A stretch of 64,000 bases of DNA from the NCBI RefSeq assembly GCF_009362815.1, contig NZ_WHNX01000001.1, positions 62,001 through 126,000 on the forward strand. The letters run 5' to 3'. Position 1 is the stretch's first letter, and every line of letters begins with the position of its first letter. This document shows, piece by piece, positions 43,985-52,910 of the stretch. A model generated the notes under the pieces. The model made no database searches. It saw nothing but the letters and a program-made list of their open reading frames with translations, and was not told where the DNA came from. Made by a program: the position numbers and the translations under genes. Source of the stretch: Alkalibaculum sporogenes. GTDB taxonomy: Bacteria > Bacillota > Clostridia > Eubacteriales > Alkalibacteraceae.

Positions 43985-45400
43985 CTATTTGAATCTTAAC
44001 TCTGTAGGAAGAAGATCTTTTACCATTTTCAATTGTCTCTTGTCAAGCTCTGGTTGTACGTACTCTTCTAGTCTTTTTTTCCAAGCCTGAGTAGCTCGTT
44101 CACGTATGCTAATGGAATTATCTTCTTTTTCCCAATTCGAATAAGCTTTCCTATTGGCAAAATCCGGGAAAATAAAATCTTTTTTGTAAGTTTTAGTTGT
44201 TCTCGCTAAATAGTTTCCGGAGTGTTCTATCTTCTCCATTTTATCTATTAACATGGTTTCCTCACTGAATTCAACAGCTCTTAGGAATCGACCTGCAATT
44301 TTATAGGTATCTTCGTCTAGGATAAATTTTTCATAGCCAAGGGTATTGAAGGAGTCCATGATTCCAGCAAGCATATATGATACTTCAGGTTCGCTCATCA
44401 AAGCTGAGAGACCAACTAATGCCGACTCTCGACCGGCTTGATAGTCGTCTTCTTTCGCATCGGAAAGGCAACCATGAGATCTTTTTGGTAAACCATAAAA
44501 AGTGGCAAGTTCATTTTCCACGAACCATTCAACGCTAGTTTCAGCACCACCACAGACGCATACGCTATATCTAAGGTCTGTTTGCAAAGCACTAAACTGA
44601 TATATGACCGGAGCACCGGGATTGACAATTTGAGTAGCTACGATTCCTGAAAGACGCTCGGTATTATTCTGAATGATATTGCTGGCTAAAGATGGTGGTC
44701 CCGTAAGTCCTGCAAGACCTACACCAGCGATACAGCAACATTGTCCGCCTTTAGCGTATTCGATGAGTGATTCGCACATAGCGCGGTCCCAGGCAAATGG
44801 TGGAGCACTGGTAATTAGGGTTGACATGAGAACTTGATCGTGAATATCATTGAACTCTTTTGCTAGTTGGATGGTACGTCTACTGACTTGACCACTACCG
44901 TTTAAACCGGCTAAGGGCTTATCACTGTACATCATCGGAGCGAGAGACATGAAATCGGTTCGGAATTCTGAAGGAACGTTTTGGGGATAAACCAATTCGC
45001 AATCAATGACATCAATCACATTACTTGTATGGAAAATTTTTATGAAGTTCACATAATCTTCTACCATTGCAGGACGGTGAACACCTTCTTGAAGGACGTT
45101 TATTGGTCCTAATGAAGATTGACCAATGGTTTTTTTCTGAACTGTACCTACAGGTAGTTTTTTACCACGGGACACGTAATTAAAATTTCTTGGACATGAA
45201 GCTAGAGCTTCATTAATGATTTCTTCAGTAAAGTATACGATTTCTCCGTCAACTCTTAATCCTCTTTCTTTAAATAGAGTAAGCAATTCATCTGAACTAA
45301 AACGAATACCTTTGTTTTTTAATAAGTGCAGAGATTTTTCGTGAATCAATTCAACAGATTCTTTTGTAACAAAGTTTCTTGTGTAGTGTTTTTTATACAT
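43985..45400 (-). CDS. MttB-family (non-pyrrolysine) corrinoid methyltransferase
   Basis: A 471-residue member of the trimethylamine methyltransferase MttB superfamily that lacks an in-frame UAG, so it is of the non-pyrrolysine kind. Characterised relatives (MtgB, MtpB, MtcB, MtyB) demethylate glycine betaine, proline betaine, carnitine or butyrobetaine onto a corrinoid protein. Typical segments are GSGQVSRRTIQLAKEFN, GAPVIYQFSALQTDLRY and GAETSVEW. An in-frame ATG exists further upstream, but GGAGGTG selects ATG 45400. A sigma-54 promoter lies 35-50 bases before the gene. The corrinoid partner is probably the protein at 49068. Which amine is used cannot be told. Confidence 0.88.
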   Translation of the reverse strand: MYKKHYTRNFVTKESVELIHEKSLHLLKNKGIRFSSDELLTLFKERGLRVDGEIVYFTEEIINEALASCPRNFNYVSRGKKLPVGTVQKKTIGQSSLGPINVLQEGVHRPAMVEDYVNFIKIFHTSNVIDVIDCELVYPQNVPSEFRTDFMSLAPMMYSDKPLAGLNGSGQVSRRTIQLAKEFNDIHDQVLMSTLITSAPPFAWDRAMCESLIEYAKGGQCCCIAGVGLAGLTGPPSLASNIIQNNTERLSGIVATQIVNPGAPVIYQFSALQTDLRYSVCVCGGAETSVEWFVENELATFYGLPKRSHGCLSDAKEDDYQAGRESALVGLSALMSEPEVSYMLAGIMDSFNTLGYEKFILDEDTYKIAGRFLRAVEFSEETMLIDKMEKIEHSGNYLARTTKTYKKDFIFPDFANRKAYSNWEKEDNSISIRERATQAWKKRLEEYVQPELDKRQLKMVKDLLPTELRFK

Positions 45401-45432
45401 AATGCACCTCCATAGTATTTGAAATATATATA

Positions 45433-45447
45433 GCAATAATAATGCCA
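45433..45447 (-). promoter_or_regulatory. Sigma-54 promoter of the methyltransferase gene
   Basis: On the minus strand TGGCAT (45447-45442) and TTGC (45436-45433) are five bases apart, matching the -24/-12 sigma-54 consensus. It lies 33 bases before the chosen methyltransferase start. Confidence 0.85.
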
Positions 45448-45520
45448 AGATATAAAAATGATGAATTTGGTAATATTAAATGATTATTTCAGTAAATACT
45501 CAGAAGTCTTTTGTAAATTA

Positions 45521-45554
45521 TTTGAACGATTTTAATTTGTTTGAGTGATTTTAA
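45521..45554. promoter_or_regulatory. Tandem repeat, candidate activator binding sites
   Basis: TTTGAACGATTTTAA (45521-45535) and TTTGAGTGATTTTAA (45540-45554) differ at two positions and are 19 bases apart, close to two helical turns. They lie between the two divergent sigma-54 promoters, about 75 bases from each, where an enhancer-binding activator would sit. Confidence 0.5.
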
Positions 45555-45621
45555 CTCATGTATATGGTGTCAATTTTCTCAAAGTGTTTGTAAATAGCAT
45601 AGATTAAGCAATTTTGTTAAT

Positions 45622-45636
45622 TGGCATGTTTGTTGC
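45622..45636 (+). promoter_or_regulatory. Sigma-54 promoter of the first BCCT gene
   Basis: TGGCAT (45622-45627), five bases, then TTGC (45633-45636) fits the sigma-54 -24/-12 consensus with correct spacing. The BCCT start codon is 35 bases downstream. Confidence 0.85.
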
Positions 45637-45670
45637 TATATTTAAATAAAACAATGAAAGGAGCAAGGTA

Positions 45671-47272
45671 ATGAAAAATGAAATAAAAAATGAAACAAAA
45701 AAAACAGATGGGGTTTCTATTTTTTCGTCGGTTAATGGTTGGACCTTTTTTCCACCATTGATCTTTACCGTTGTTTTGAGTGCTGTTGTAATGACGAACC
45801 CTGAGGGATTTGGAAACATTCTCCAATCAGCTTTTGCCTTTACCACCGACAGTTTTGCATGGATGTTCAGTTGGTATTTTATGGCACTTACATCAGTTGT
45901 ACTGTATTTGGCTTTTGGACCTTATGGAAAGAAAAGATTTGGAAGCGGAAAACCGGAATACTCTACACTCTCTTGGTTAGGTATGATGTTTACGGGGGCT
46001 GCAGGTCTAGGTGTTTTGACTTGGACTACAGTTGAATGGTTTTATTCATACCAGACACCAATGTGGGGGGTAGAAACAGGAACTTCACAGGCTCTACAAC
46101 AAGCAGCCATGCTACCATTATTCCATTGGGGACCCGTTTTTTACATGGGATATGCTTTAATCGCAGTTATTTTTGCCTATCAATTTTATTGTAAAAAAGT
46201 GGATGATTCGTTGCCGAGTACAGCATGTTCTACATTAATAGGCGGCAAGCATGCAAATGGAGGAATAGGTAAAACAATTGATATCATATATGTAATATCA
46301 TTGTTATCGTCAGTCGTAACTTGTGTTGGCGTCAATATTCCTACACTGGTAGCGATTATTGCAAATATGACGGGTTCTGAACCGCCTTTTATCATTTCAG
46401 TGGTATTGATACTATTATGGAGTATGATCATGGCGGTCATATTGTTTGCCGGTCTTAAAAAAGGAGTGGGACTTCTTAGTAATATCCGAGTATATCTAGG
46501 TTTTGGAATTTTAGTTTTTGTTTTATTATTTGGACCTACATTCTATATGTTAAATTCATTTACAGATGGATTAGGTATGGTAATGAATAATACTCTACAT
46601 CTTATTTCCAATACGGATCCATATGCAAAATCTCTAATGCCACAGGGATGGACAGTTTTTTACTTTGCTTGGTATATCACCATGTCAATCCAAAACGGTG
46701 CGTTCTATGGTAGAATTTCTAAAGGGCGTACAGTTAGAGAATTGATTTTTGGTCTGATAGGATCGACCGTAATCGGTACTTATATGTTCTTTGTAGTATT
46801 TCAAGGTTTCTCAATACATACATTTATCAATGAGGGATTAGATTTGGGAGCAGCTATGTCAGCAGGTGGACAAGGAGCGGCTATTGCAGCAGTTTGGAAG
46901 TTTTTGCCCTTTGCAGTGGTGATGATGCCGATTCTATTCATATTTGCGAATATTTGTATGCAGACATTATTAAATGCGAATGCTTACAGTATGGCAATGG
47001 CAACGACAAAAGTATTAAAAAGTGGACAGGAACCCCCACAATGGATTCGAATTTTCTGGTCGATTTGTATTGGGGTAATCAGTATCGCATTACTTATGAT
47101 TGGTGGTATACGTCCATTCCAGACCATAACAGTGATTGCAGGGATACCGGCTTTAGCAATCATTGCCTTGATGGTAGCTTCATTTTTCAAAGATATCAAA
47201 AAGAATGGATGGGTCATGCCTACTGATGATACTAAAATTGAAGATGAAGTTATAGAAGATTATTTTAAATAA
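45671..47272 (+). CDS. BCCT-family betaine/carnitine/choline transporter
   Basis: A 533-residue transporter with 12 predicted helices. The BCCT core is TVFYFAWYITMSIQNGAFYG followed by RISKGRTVREL, and the helix-3 ligand box lies near GLGVLTWTTVEWFYSY. Members carry glycine betaine, carnitine, choline or related quaternary amines by sodium or proton coupling or exchange. Short termini suggest an uptake or exchange role rather than osmosensing. It is transcribed from its own sigma-54 promoter, divergent from the MttB-type gene, so it should import that enzyme's substrate. GAAAGGAG precedes ATG 45671. Confidence 0.92.
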   Translation: MKNEIKNETKKTDGVSIFSSVNGWTFFPPLIFTVVLSAVVMTNPEGFGNILQSAFAFTTDSFAWMFSWYFMALTSVVLYLAFGPYGKKRFGSGKPEYSTLSWLGMMFTGAAGLGVLTWTTVEWFYSYQTPMWGVETGTSQALQQAAMLPLFHWGPVFYMGYALIAVIFAYQFYCKKVDDSLPSTACSTLIGGKHANGGIGKTIDIIYVISLLSSVVTCVGVNIPTLVAIIANMTGSEPPFIISVVLILLWSMIMAVILFAGLKKGVGLLSNIRVYLGFGILVFVLLFGPTFYMLNSFTDGLGMVMNNTLHLISNTDPYAKSLMPQGWTVFYFAWYITMSIQNGAFYGRISKGRTVRELIFGLIGSTVIGTYMFFVVFQGFSIHTFINEGLDLGAAMSAGGQGAAIAAVWKFLPFAVVMMPILFIFANICMQTLLNANAYSMAMATTKVLKSGQEPPQWIRIFWSICIGVISIALLMIGGIRPFQTITVIAGIPALAIIALMVASFFKDIKKNGWVMPTDDTKIEDEVIEDYFK

Positions 47273-47391
47273 TAACAAAGCAAACAAAATTAAGCCCAAT
47301 AATAATTAAGAAATAAAAGTATGTTTTGTGATATGCTAATTATAATATGTATAGTAATTACAAATACTTTGAAAGTATAGGATGATGAGTT

Positions 47392-48903
47392 ATGAATTCT
47401 AAGAAATCAAATATCGACTATAGTATGATCATGATAGTGTTGGGCTTTGTTACTGTTGTTATCTCTTATATTTTGATTTTTCCGGATCGATCAAAGAAGA
47501 TGATTGATTTGATTAGTAGTTATATTTTAAGCAATTTAGGATTTGTTTATGTTTTAATTGTTCTGATTTCCTTGTTCCTTTGTATATACATGGGAGTAGG
47601 AAGTTTCGGATCTATACGCTTGGGCGATGAAAAAAAAGAATATAGTGAATTTGCATGGGCAGCTATGATGTTCTGTTCATCCATGGCAGCAGGTTTTATT
47701 TACTGGGGGAGTATTGAATGGGTGTTTCATTACATGAAGCCACCATTCGGGATTATTCCCTTAAGCGTTGAAGCGGCCGAATATGCCGCAACAATACCTT
47801 TATTTTACTGGGGATTTTCGCCTTGGGCAATTTATATGATTCCGGCGGTAGCTTATGCGTTCCTTAGATACAACCTAAAAAAGGAGCGATTTGATGTATC
47901 CATCGCATGTGAACCCTTACTAGGTAAATACGCTGATGGATTTGCCGGAAAGATAATCAACATACTATTTTTGTTTGGTATTATAGGGGGGACTGGCACA
48001 GCCTTAGGAATCGGTTCACCTCTGGTATCCGCAAGTATCCAACATCTTTTTGGGCTTAATGACACCCCAATTCTGCGATTTTGGGTAATCGTAGTGGTAA
48101 CAATTATTTTTACAATTTCCGCTTATAATGGGATGAAAAAAGGGATTCAGTTTTTAAGTAATGCGAATATCATTCTCATGTTATTGATGGTCATATTTAC
48201 ATTTTTGGTTGGAAACAAGGGGTTTATAGTCAAAATGCAAATGACTTCTCTTGGTATGCTATTAGACAATTATTTTAAGATGAGTACTTATCTTGATCCC
48301 GTCAATGGCGGGGGCTCTGAATCATGGCTTGTGTTTTATTGGGCTTGGTGGTTAGCCTATGCAATATTTATGGGGTTGTTTATCGCCAGGATTTCAAAAG
48401 GTAGGACTATTCGCCAAGTAATAATCGGTGGAATGGCTTATGGTTTTGCAGGATCCTTCTCGATGTTCTCAGTTCTTGGAAACTATTCAATGGATCTACA
48501 CTTACGTGGTATTATTGATGTTGTAAAAGGGGTTACAGAAAATGGAGGGCCAGCAACTGTTATTGAATTGTATTCGAAGATGCCCTTGGGTACGGTTTTT
48601 ATCGCTACCATTTTAATAACATCAATATTTTCCATGGCCACGAGTTTTGACTCAGCGGCTTATATCATGGCTATGGTTTCGTCAAAGAAAGTTGATTTAA
48701 GTGGAAAACCGGACAAAAGGTTGACTATATTCTGGTCAATGACAATGGCTGCCCTACCTATGGTAATTATGATGTTTAATGGTTCACTAGCACATGTACA
48801 GGCTCTTACGGTAATTTTAGCATTTCCAACATGTGTGATCTATATAATTATAGTTATCAGCTGTTTTAAAATGCTTTCTGAGTATAAGAGGCAATCCAGC
48901 TGA
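47392..48903 (+). CDS. Second BCCT-family transporter
   Basis: A 503-residue paralogue of the preceding gene, also 12 helices: WLVFYWAWWLAYAIFMGLFI and ARISKGRTIRQV form the core, and helix 3 reads AAGFIYWGSIEWVFHY. It is clearly diverged from the first copy. It follows 120 bases later without a sigma-54 site of its own, so it may be read through. Two carriers could divide labour between uptake of the methylated compound and exchange for a demethylated product; that is inference. An AGGATGATGAG stretch precedes ATG 47392. Confidence 0.92.
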   Translation: MNSKKSNIDYSMIMIVLGFVTVVISYILIFPDRSKKMIDLISSYILSNLGFVYVLIVLISLFLCIYMGVGSFGSIRLGDEKKEYSEFAWAAMMFCSSMAAGFIYWGSIEWVFHYMKPPFGIIPLSVEAAEYAATIPLFYWGFSPWAIYMIPAVAYAFLRYNLKKERFDVSIACEPLLGKYADGFAGKIINILFLFGIIGGTGTALGIGSPLVSASIQHLFGLNDTPILRFWVIVVVTIIFTISAYNGMKKGIQFLSNANIILMLLMVIFTFLVGNKGFIVKMQMTSLGMLLDNYFKMSTYLDPVNGGGSESWLVFYWAWWLAYAIFMGLFIARISKGRTIRQVIIGGMAYGFAGSFSMFSVLGNYSMDLHLRGIIDVVKGVTENGGPATVIELYSKMPLGTVFIATILITSIFSMATSFDSAAYIMAMVSSKKVDLSGKPDKRLTIFWSMTMAALPMVIMMFNGSLAHVQALTVILAFPTCVIYIIIVISCFKMLSEYKRQSS

Positions 48904-49067
48904 CAATGTATACCCTCAATAGTGGATAGTTATCGTTAATCTCTAATATTATTAATAATAATGGTTAATCATATAGCAGATAGGGATAGTACCAGATATT
49001 AAGAGTTCAATATATAAAAATTTTATCTCGCGCTCAAATATATTTTTTAAATTAGGAGGCAGTTTTT

Positions 49068-49706
49068 ATGATAGATTTTAAAGTTCTAACACAAGCAGTA
49101 GGAGAGTTGGAAGAAGAAAAAACCATGGATATATTGGAAGAATTTGTAACTAGCACTCCAACACAAGAGGAAGCTCAAAAGGCAGTAGTTGCTTGTCAAG
49201 AAGGTATGGCTTTGGTAGGTGATTTATTTGAAAAAGGGGAATATTTTGTAGGAGATCTTATTTTTGCTGGAGAGTTATTAACTGAGGCTATAGACATTTT
49301 AAAACCATTAATTGGTTCTGGTAACGATAAAAAAGCAGGAACAATCGTCATTGCAACTGTACATGGGGATCTTCATGATATTGGAAAGAACATATTTAAG
49401 AGTATGAGTGAGGCATCTGGCTTTGAAGTATACGATTTAGGAATTGATCAACCTGTAAGTGCATTTGTAGAAAAGGTAAAAGAGGTTAACCCAGATATAG
49501 TTGGTATGAGCGGAGTGCTTACCTTAGCATTAGAAGCTATGAAAGACACAGTTGATGGATTAAAAAGTGCAGGACTTAGAGATAATGTGAAAATTATTAT
49601 TGGTGGTAACCCAGTAACTAAAGAAGCATCTGATCGTATAGGTGCTGACGCTTTTACAACAAACGCAGCTGAAGGCGTGAAAATATGCCAAGAATGGGTA
49701 AAATAA
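49068..49706 (+). CDS. Corrinoid (cobalamin-binding) methyltransferase subunit
   Basis: A 212-residue methyl carrier of the MtbC/MttC/MtgC class. The N-terminal helical cap (about 1-85) and the Rossmann-like B12 domain (about 90-212) are clear; the cobalt ligand is His103 in GDLHDIGKN, with GMSGVLT and IIIGGNPVT completing the cofactor pocket. It should accept the methyl group from the MttB-type enzyme and pass it to a second methyltransferase. AGGAGG precedes ATG 49068. No RamA-type reactivase is in the window, so that function must lie elsewhere. Confidence 0.93.
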   Translation: MIDFKVLTQAVGELEEEKTMDILEEFVTSTPTQEEAQKAVVACQEGMALVGDLFEKGEYFVGDLIFAGELLTEAIDILKPLIGSGNDKKAGTIVIATVHGDLHDIGKNIFKSMSEASGFEVYDLGIDQPVSAFVEKVKEVNPDIVGMSGVLTLALEAMKDTVDGLKSAGLRDNVKIIIGGNPVTKEASDRIGADAFTTNAAEGVKICQEWVK

Positions 49707-49824
49707 AAGTACATAAACTTAAGTAAATTATCATCGTTTTGGGCATAGTAGTATTAAACAAAAAGTAACTAAAGTAATTATTGCTATTGTATTACTACTT
49801 AGTTTCTCGGCACCAAAAAAACTA

Positions 49825-49864
49825 AACTGCTCAACTCATTTAATGAGAAATTGAGCAGTTTTTT
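49825..49864 (+). terminator. Intrinsic terminator after the corrinoid gene
   Basis: AACTGCTCAA (49825-49834) pairs with TTGAGCAGTT (49851-49860), followed by T residues to 49864. The stem overlaps the 3' end of the convergent SorC-type gene, so the last codons of that gene form part of the hairpin. Confidence 0.85.
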
Positions 49865-50768
49865 CATCGGTGACTAAAACATTGATAGATTGACTTTCTA
49901 ATGCTAACTTATTTGCAACATGTTTGTTGATTCCTCCTGAAACAGCAATCCTAACGGGGATTTTTTTAAAAGATTTAGATGAAATCCCAATGGTACGATC
50001 TAATAGCTCTAATGATTGTTCTTGCCCATGGTTGTTTAAATAGATGCAGGATACAATATCACATACGATCTTAGAATTTGTTAATTCATAAATATCGTGT
50101 TTACTAAAATAACCAGAATCATAGATACTTGCATCTTTAATACTTGGGTTACCAATACCAATAATAGCTACATCTAATTTTTCATAACAACTAAATACTT
50201 CTTTTATATACTTATCTGCTAATAATGTGTGTTTTAGATTTTCATTTTCTATAATTGCAGGTGCATGTAGCATTAAATTATTTCCTTTAAAAGCTTTTCC
50301 AATATTAGATGCAATATTATTTGAATTTATTGAATAATCCGTATTACCATAGCCACCTAGTAAAGGTACAAAAGTAGTGCCAATAGTTTCACATTTACTA
50401 GGAATAATTTTATGCAAGGTACTTAACGTAGAACCCCAACCGATTCCAACATACTGATTATTTTTGATATATTTTTGAAGGACTCTAACTGCCCCTTCAC
50501 GAAGGAACTTATCTGCAATTTCTTTATCACTATCATAAGGAACAACAATAGTTTTAAGGTTGCCGTATTTAGCGGTTATTTCTTTTTCTAAATCAGTATA
50601 CGAATTCTCATATTTAATTTTTATTTCTATAATACCTTCTAAATGGCATCTGCTAATTGCTCGAGATATACCCATCCTTGATAAATTAATCTTATCTGCG
50701 ATTTCTTGTTGTGTCATATTTTTTTCATAATACATTCGTGCTATTTCAACTAATTCAGCTCTAGTCAT
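49836..50768 (-). CDS. SorC/DeoR-type transcriptional regulator with sugar-binding domain
   Basis: A 310-residue regulator. The N-terminal helix-turn-helix (about 1-50, ARMYYEKNMTQQEIADKINL) is followed by a SorC-type sugar-phosphate binding domain (about 60-310), with YVGIGWGSTLSTL, GGYGN and VDVAIIGIGNP-like loops (LDVAIIGIGNP). It is divergent from the dehydrogenase/deoC operon and has a palindrome in front of that operon, so it probably represses it until an aldehyde or sugar phosphate is present, as DeoR does. Confidence 0.87.
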   Translation of the reverse strand: MTRAELVEIARMYYEKNMTQQEIADKINLSRMGISRAISRCHLEGIIEIKIKYENSYTDLEKEITAKYGNLKTIVVPYDSDKEIADKFLREGAVRVLQKYIKNNQYVGIGWGSTLSTLHKIIPSKCETIGTTFVPLLGGYGNTDYSINSNNIASNIGKAFKGNNLMLHAPAIIENENLKHTLLADKYIKEVFSCYEKLDVAIIGIGNPSIKDASIYDSGYFSKHDIYELTNSKIVCDIVSCIYLNNHGQEQSLELLDRTIGISSKSFKKIPVRIAVSGGINKHVANKLALESQSINVLVTDEKTAQFLIK

Positions 50769-50871
50769 GGGATCACCTTTTTCAATTACTTATACTAATG
50801 AGATTATACTATTTGTCGCGAGAATAGAGTATCAATACATATAACTATAGTTTATAATAACAATCTGTTTC

Positions 50872-50900
50872 TTGACAAAATCAGCAGTAGAGATTATACT
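50872..50900 (+). promoter_or_regulatory. Promoter of the dehydrogenase-deoC operon
   Basis: TTGACA (50872-50877) and TATACT (50895-50900) with a 17-base spacer form a strong housekeeping promoter 64 bases before the dehydrogenase start. Confidence 0.8.
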
Positions 50901-50923
50901 GAGCATGTTCATAATAACACATA

Positions 50924-50939
50924 TTGTTCAAATGAACAA
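50924..50939 (+). promoter_or_regulatory. Likely SorC-type operator
   Basis: TTGTTCA and TGAACAA are exact inverted arms around AA. The site lies just downstream of the promoter, where a bound regulator would block elongation or open-complex escape. An extra half (TGTTCA) occurs at about 50906. Confidence 0.65.
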
Positions 50940-50963
50940 GAAGTGAATTTAGGAGGTCTTAAG

Positions 50964-52025
50964 ATGGATGGTAAAATGAAAGTTGGTATCCTTCATAATA
51001 TCAACGATATTCGGTGTGAGGAAAGTGAAATACCTAAAATCCAAAGTGATGAGATTTTAGTAAAAGTAACATGCGCTGGCATTTGTGGCACAGACTTTGA
51101 AAGAGTATTAAAAACTGGCACTTGGAAATTCCCAACCATATTAGGTCACGAGTTTGGTGGAGAAATAGTTGAGATGGGCAATGACGTTAAGGAATTCCGA
51201 ATCGGTAATAAAGTTGTTGTAAATCCAATGGTGCCTTGCGGCGATTGTAAATACTGTAAGGTAGGTAAGTTTAATTTATGTGATGAATATGATTATCTAG
51301 GATCAAGATCCAGTGGTGGTTTTGCAGAATATGCTAAGGTAAAATATACCAATGCATATAAAGTTCCAGATGATCTAACTGATGAACAAATTGCAGGAAT
51401 TGATCCAGCAGCTATAGGACTACACGGTATTATAAAGGGTGGAGTTAAAATAGGGGATACAGTAGTCGTTTTTGGTGCAGGTCCAATAGGGCATTATACA
51501 ATACAATGGGCTAAACATATAGGTGCTTCTACAGTTATTGCGATTGATCTTCGAGATGAAAAATTAAAGATTGCCAAAGAAGTTGGCGCTGATTATGTCA
51601 TCAACGTTGGAAAAGTAGAGAATGTATTAGATGAAATAGAGAAGATCACTAAAGGTGAATGGGCAGATGTATGTTTTGAAACAGCTGGATCTGATATTAC
51701 GGTTATTCAATGTATTCAAGCTGCTAAAAAACAAGGAAGTGTGGTGTACCTTGGCACTCCACATAGAGATATAACATTAAAAGATAAAGTGTTTGAAAGT
51801 ATTATTAGAAAAGAATTAAAAATAGTTGGTTCATGGTGTTATCATTTCGCAGCACCAATCCATGAATGGATAGTAAGTATAGAAGAAATAAGCAAAGGAA
51901 ATATCCTAGTTGAACCGCTAATCACTCATAGATTTTCAATAGAAGAAGTAGAAAAAGCTTTTGATATGATTAGAGATAGAAAAGAATTTTTTAATAAAAT
52001 ATTAATATACTCAGGAGGAAATTAA
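50964..52025 (+). CDS. Zinc-dependent medium-chain dehydrogenase
   Basis: A 353-residue MDR-family dehydrogenase. Catalytic zinc ligands are in GICGTDFE and GHEFGGE, the structural zinc site is CGDCKYCKVGKFNLC, and the NAD fold is VFGAGPIGHYTIQWAK. It is closest in pattern to sugar-alcohol-phosphate or threonine-type dehydrogenases such as galactitol-1-phosphate 5-dehydrogenase. GGAGG at 50951-50955 selects ATG 50964 over an earlier GTG. Its end is one base from deoC, so the pair forms an operon that may convert a polyol phosphate to a deoxy sugar phosphate or related aldehyde. Confidence 0.88.
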   Translation: MDGKMKVGILHNINDIRCEESEIPKIQSDEILVKVTCAGICGTDFERVLKTGTWKFPTILGHEFGGEIVEMGNDVKEFRIGNKVVVNPMVPCGDCKYCKVGKFNLCDEYDYLGSRSSGGFAEYAKVKYTNAYKVPDDLTDEQIAGIDPAAIGLHGIIKGGVKIGDTVVVFGAGPIGHYTIQWAKHIGASTVIAIDLRDEKLKIAKEVGADYVINVGKVENVLDEIEKITKGEWADVCFETAGSDITVIQCIQAAKKQGSVVYLGTPHRDITLKDKVFESIIRKELKIVGSWCYHFAAPIHEWIVSIEEISKGNILVEPLITHRFSIEEVEKAFDMIRDRKEFFNKILIYSGGN

Positions 52026-52026
52026 G

Positions 52027-52692
52027 ATGATAAAACTAACAAGAAAAGAAATAGCAAGGTACATTGACCATTCATTACTTAAACCAAATTTAACTAATAA
52101 AGAAATCGAAGACGGTTGTTTATATGCAAAAGAAATTGAAGCAATAACGGTTTGTGTAAACTCAAATCGAGTAAAATTTGCATATGATTTATTAAAAGGA
52201 AGCAATACTCTTATATGTAGTGTTGTAGGCTTTCCTTTAGGAGCTCATACTCCTTTCATCAAAGCAAAAGAGACGGAAGAAGCTTATAAATATGGAGCTG
52301 CTGAAATTGATACGGTAATCGACATTGGAGCTATGAAATCAGGAGATTATGACTCTGTTCGCAACGACATTGCAGAAGTTGTAAAGGCTTCACCAGCAAT
52401 TGTAAAAGTAATTATAGAAACTGCTTACTTGACGGATGAAGAAATTACTCTTGTAAGTAAACTGACTGAAGAAGCAGGAGCACACTTTGTAAAAACTTCA
52501 ACTGGATTTGCTCCAGAAGGCGCAACTTTAAAAAATATTTTACTTATGAAAAATGCCATTAGCGATAAAATGATGATCAAAGCAGCAGGTGGAATTGCTA
52601 CATTAGATTTTTCTCTTCAATTAATCGAAGCGGGATGTCACAGAATAGGTATAAGTAAGACAAAAGAGATTTTAGCAGGAATTAACGAGTAA
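52027..52692 (+). CDS. deoC: Deoxyribose-phosphate aldolase
   Basis: A 221-residue DeoC enzyme that splits 2-deoxyribose 5-phosphate to glyceraldehyde 3-phosphate and acetaldehyde. The Schiff-base lysine is in FVKTSTGF; other active-site parts are YIDHSLLKP, SVVGFPLGA, EIDTVIDIGAMKSG and IKAAGGI. Length fits. It follows the dehydrogenase with only one base between. DeoC-like aldolases in dehydrogenase operons sometimes act on other substrates, so the exact aldol is not certain. CAGGAGG lies in the preceding coding end. Confidence 0.93.
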   Translation: MIKLTRKEIARYIDHSLLKPNLTNKEIEDGCLYAKEIEAITVCVNSNRVKFAYDLLKGSNTLICSVVGFPLGAHTPFIKAKETEEAYKYGAAEIDTVIDIGAMKSGDYDSVRNDIAEVVKASPAIVKVIIETAYLTDEEITLVSKLTEEAGAHFVKTSTGFAPEGATLKNILLMKNAISDKMMIKAAGGIATLDFSLQLIEAGCHRIGISKTKEILAGINE

Positions 52693-52910
52693 TAAAGAAA
52701 CGACGAATATTGTTGATTACATTATAAATAGTAAGAATAATATCACTCGTACTTCGATATATTTATTGTATATATAACGTATTTTACACATTGATAAAGT
52801 TTGTGCTACCATGTCTCTTTGAAAGGAAGATGTAGGATGAAAGGATTTTGTACAAACAATAATGTCTATGTTTAAGTAGGAATTATACAATTATATAAGG
52901 AGGGCTTTTG

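Noticed and set aside
43985-45400. Pyrrolysine-containing MttB (in-frame UAG).
   Set aside because: The frame is open through all 471 codons with no UAG and no Pyl genes are present, so it is the non-pyrrolysine type.
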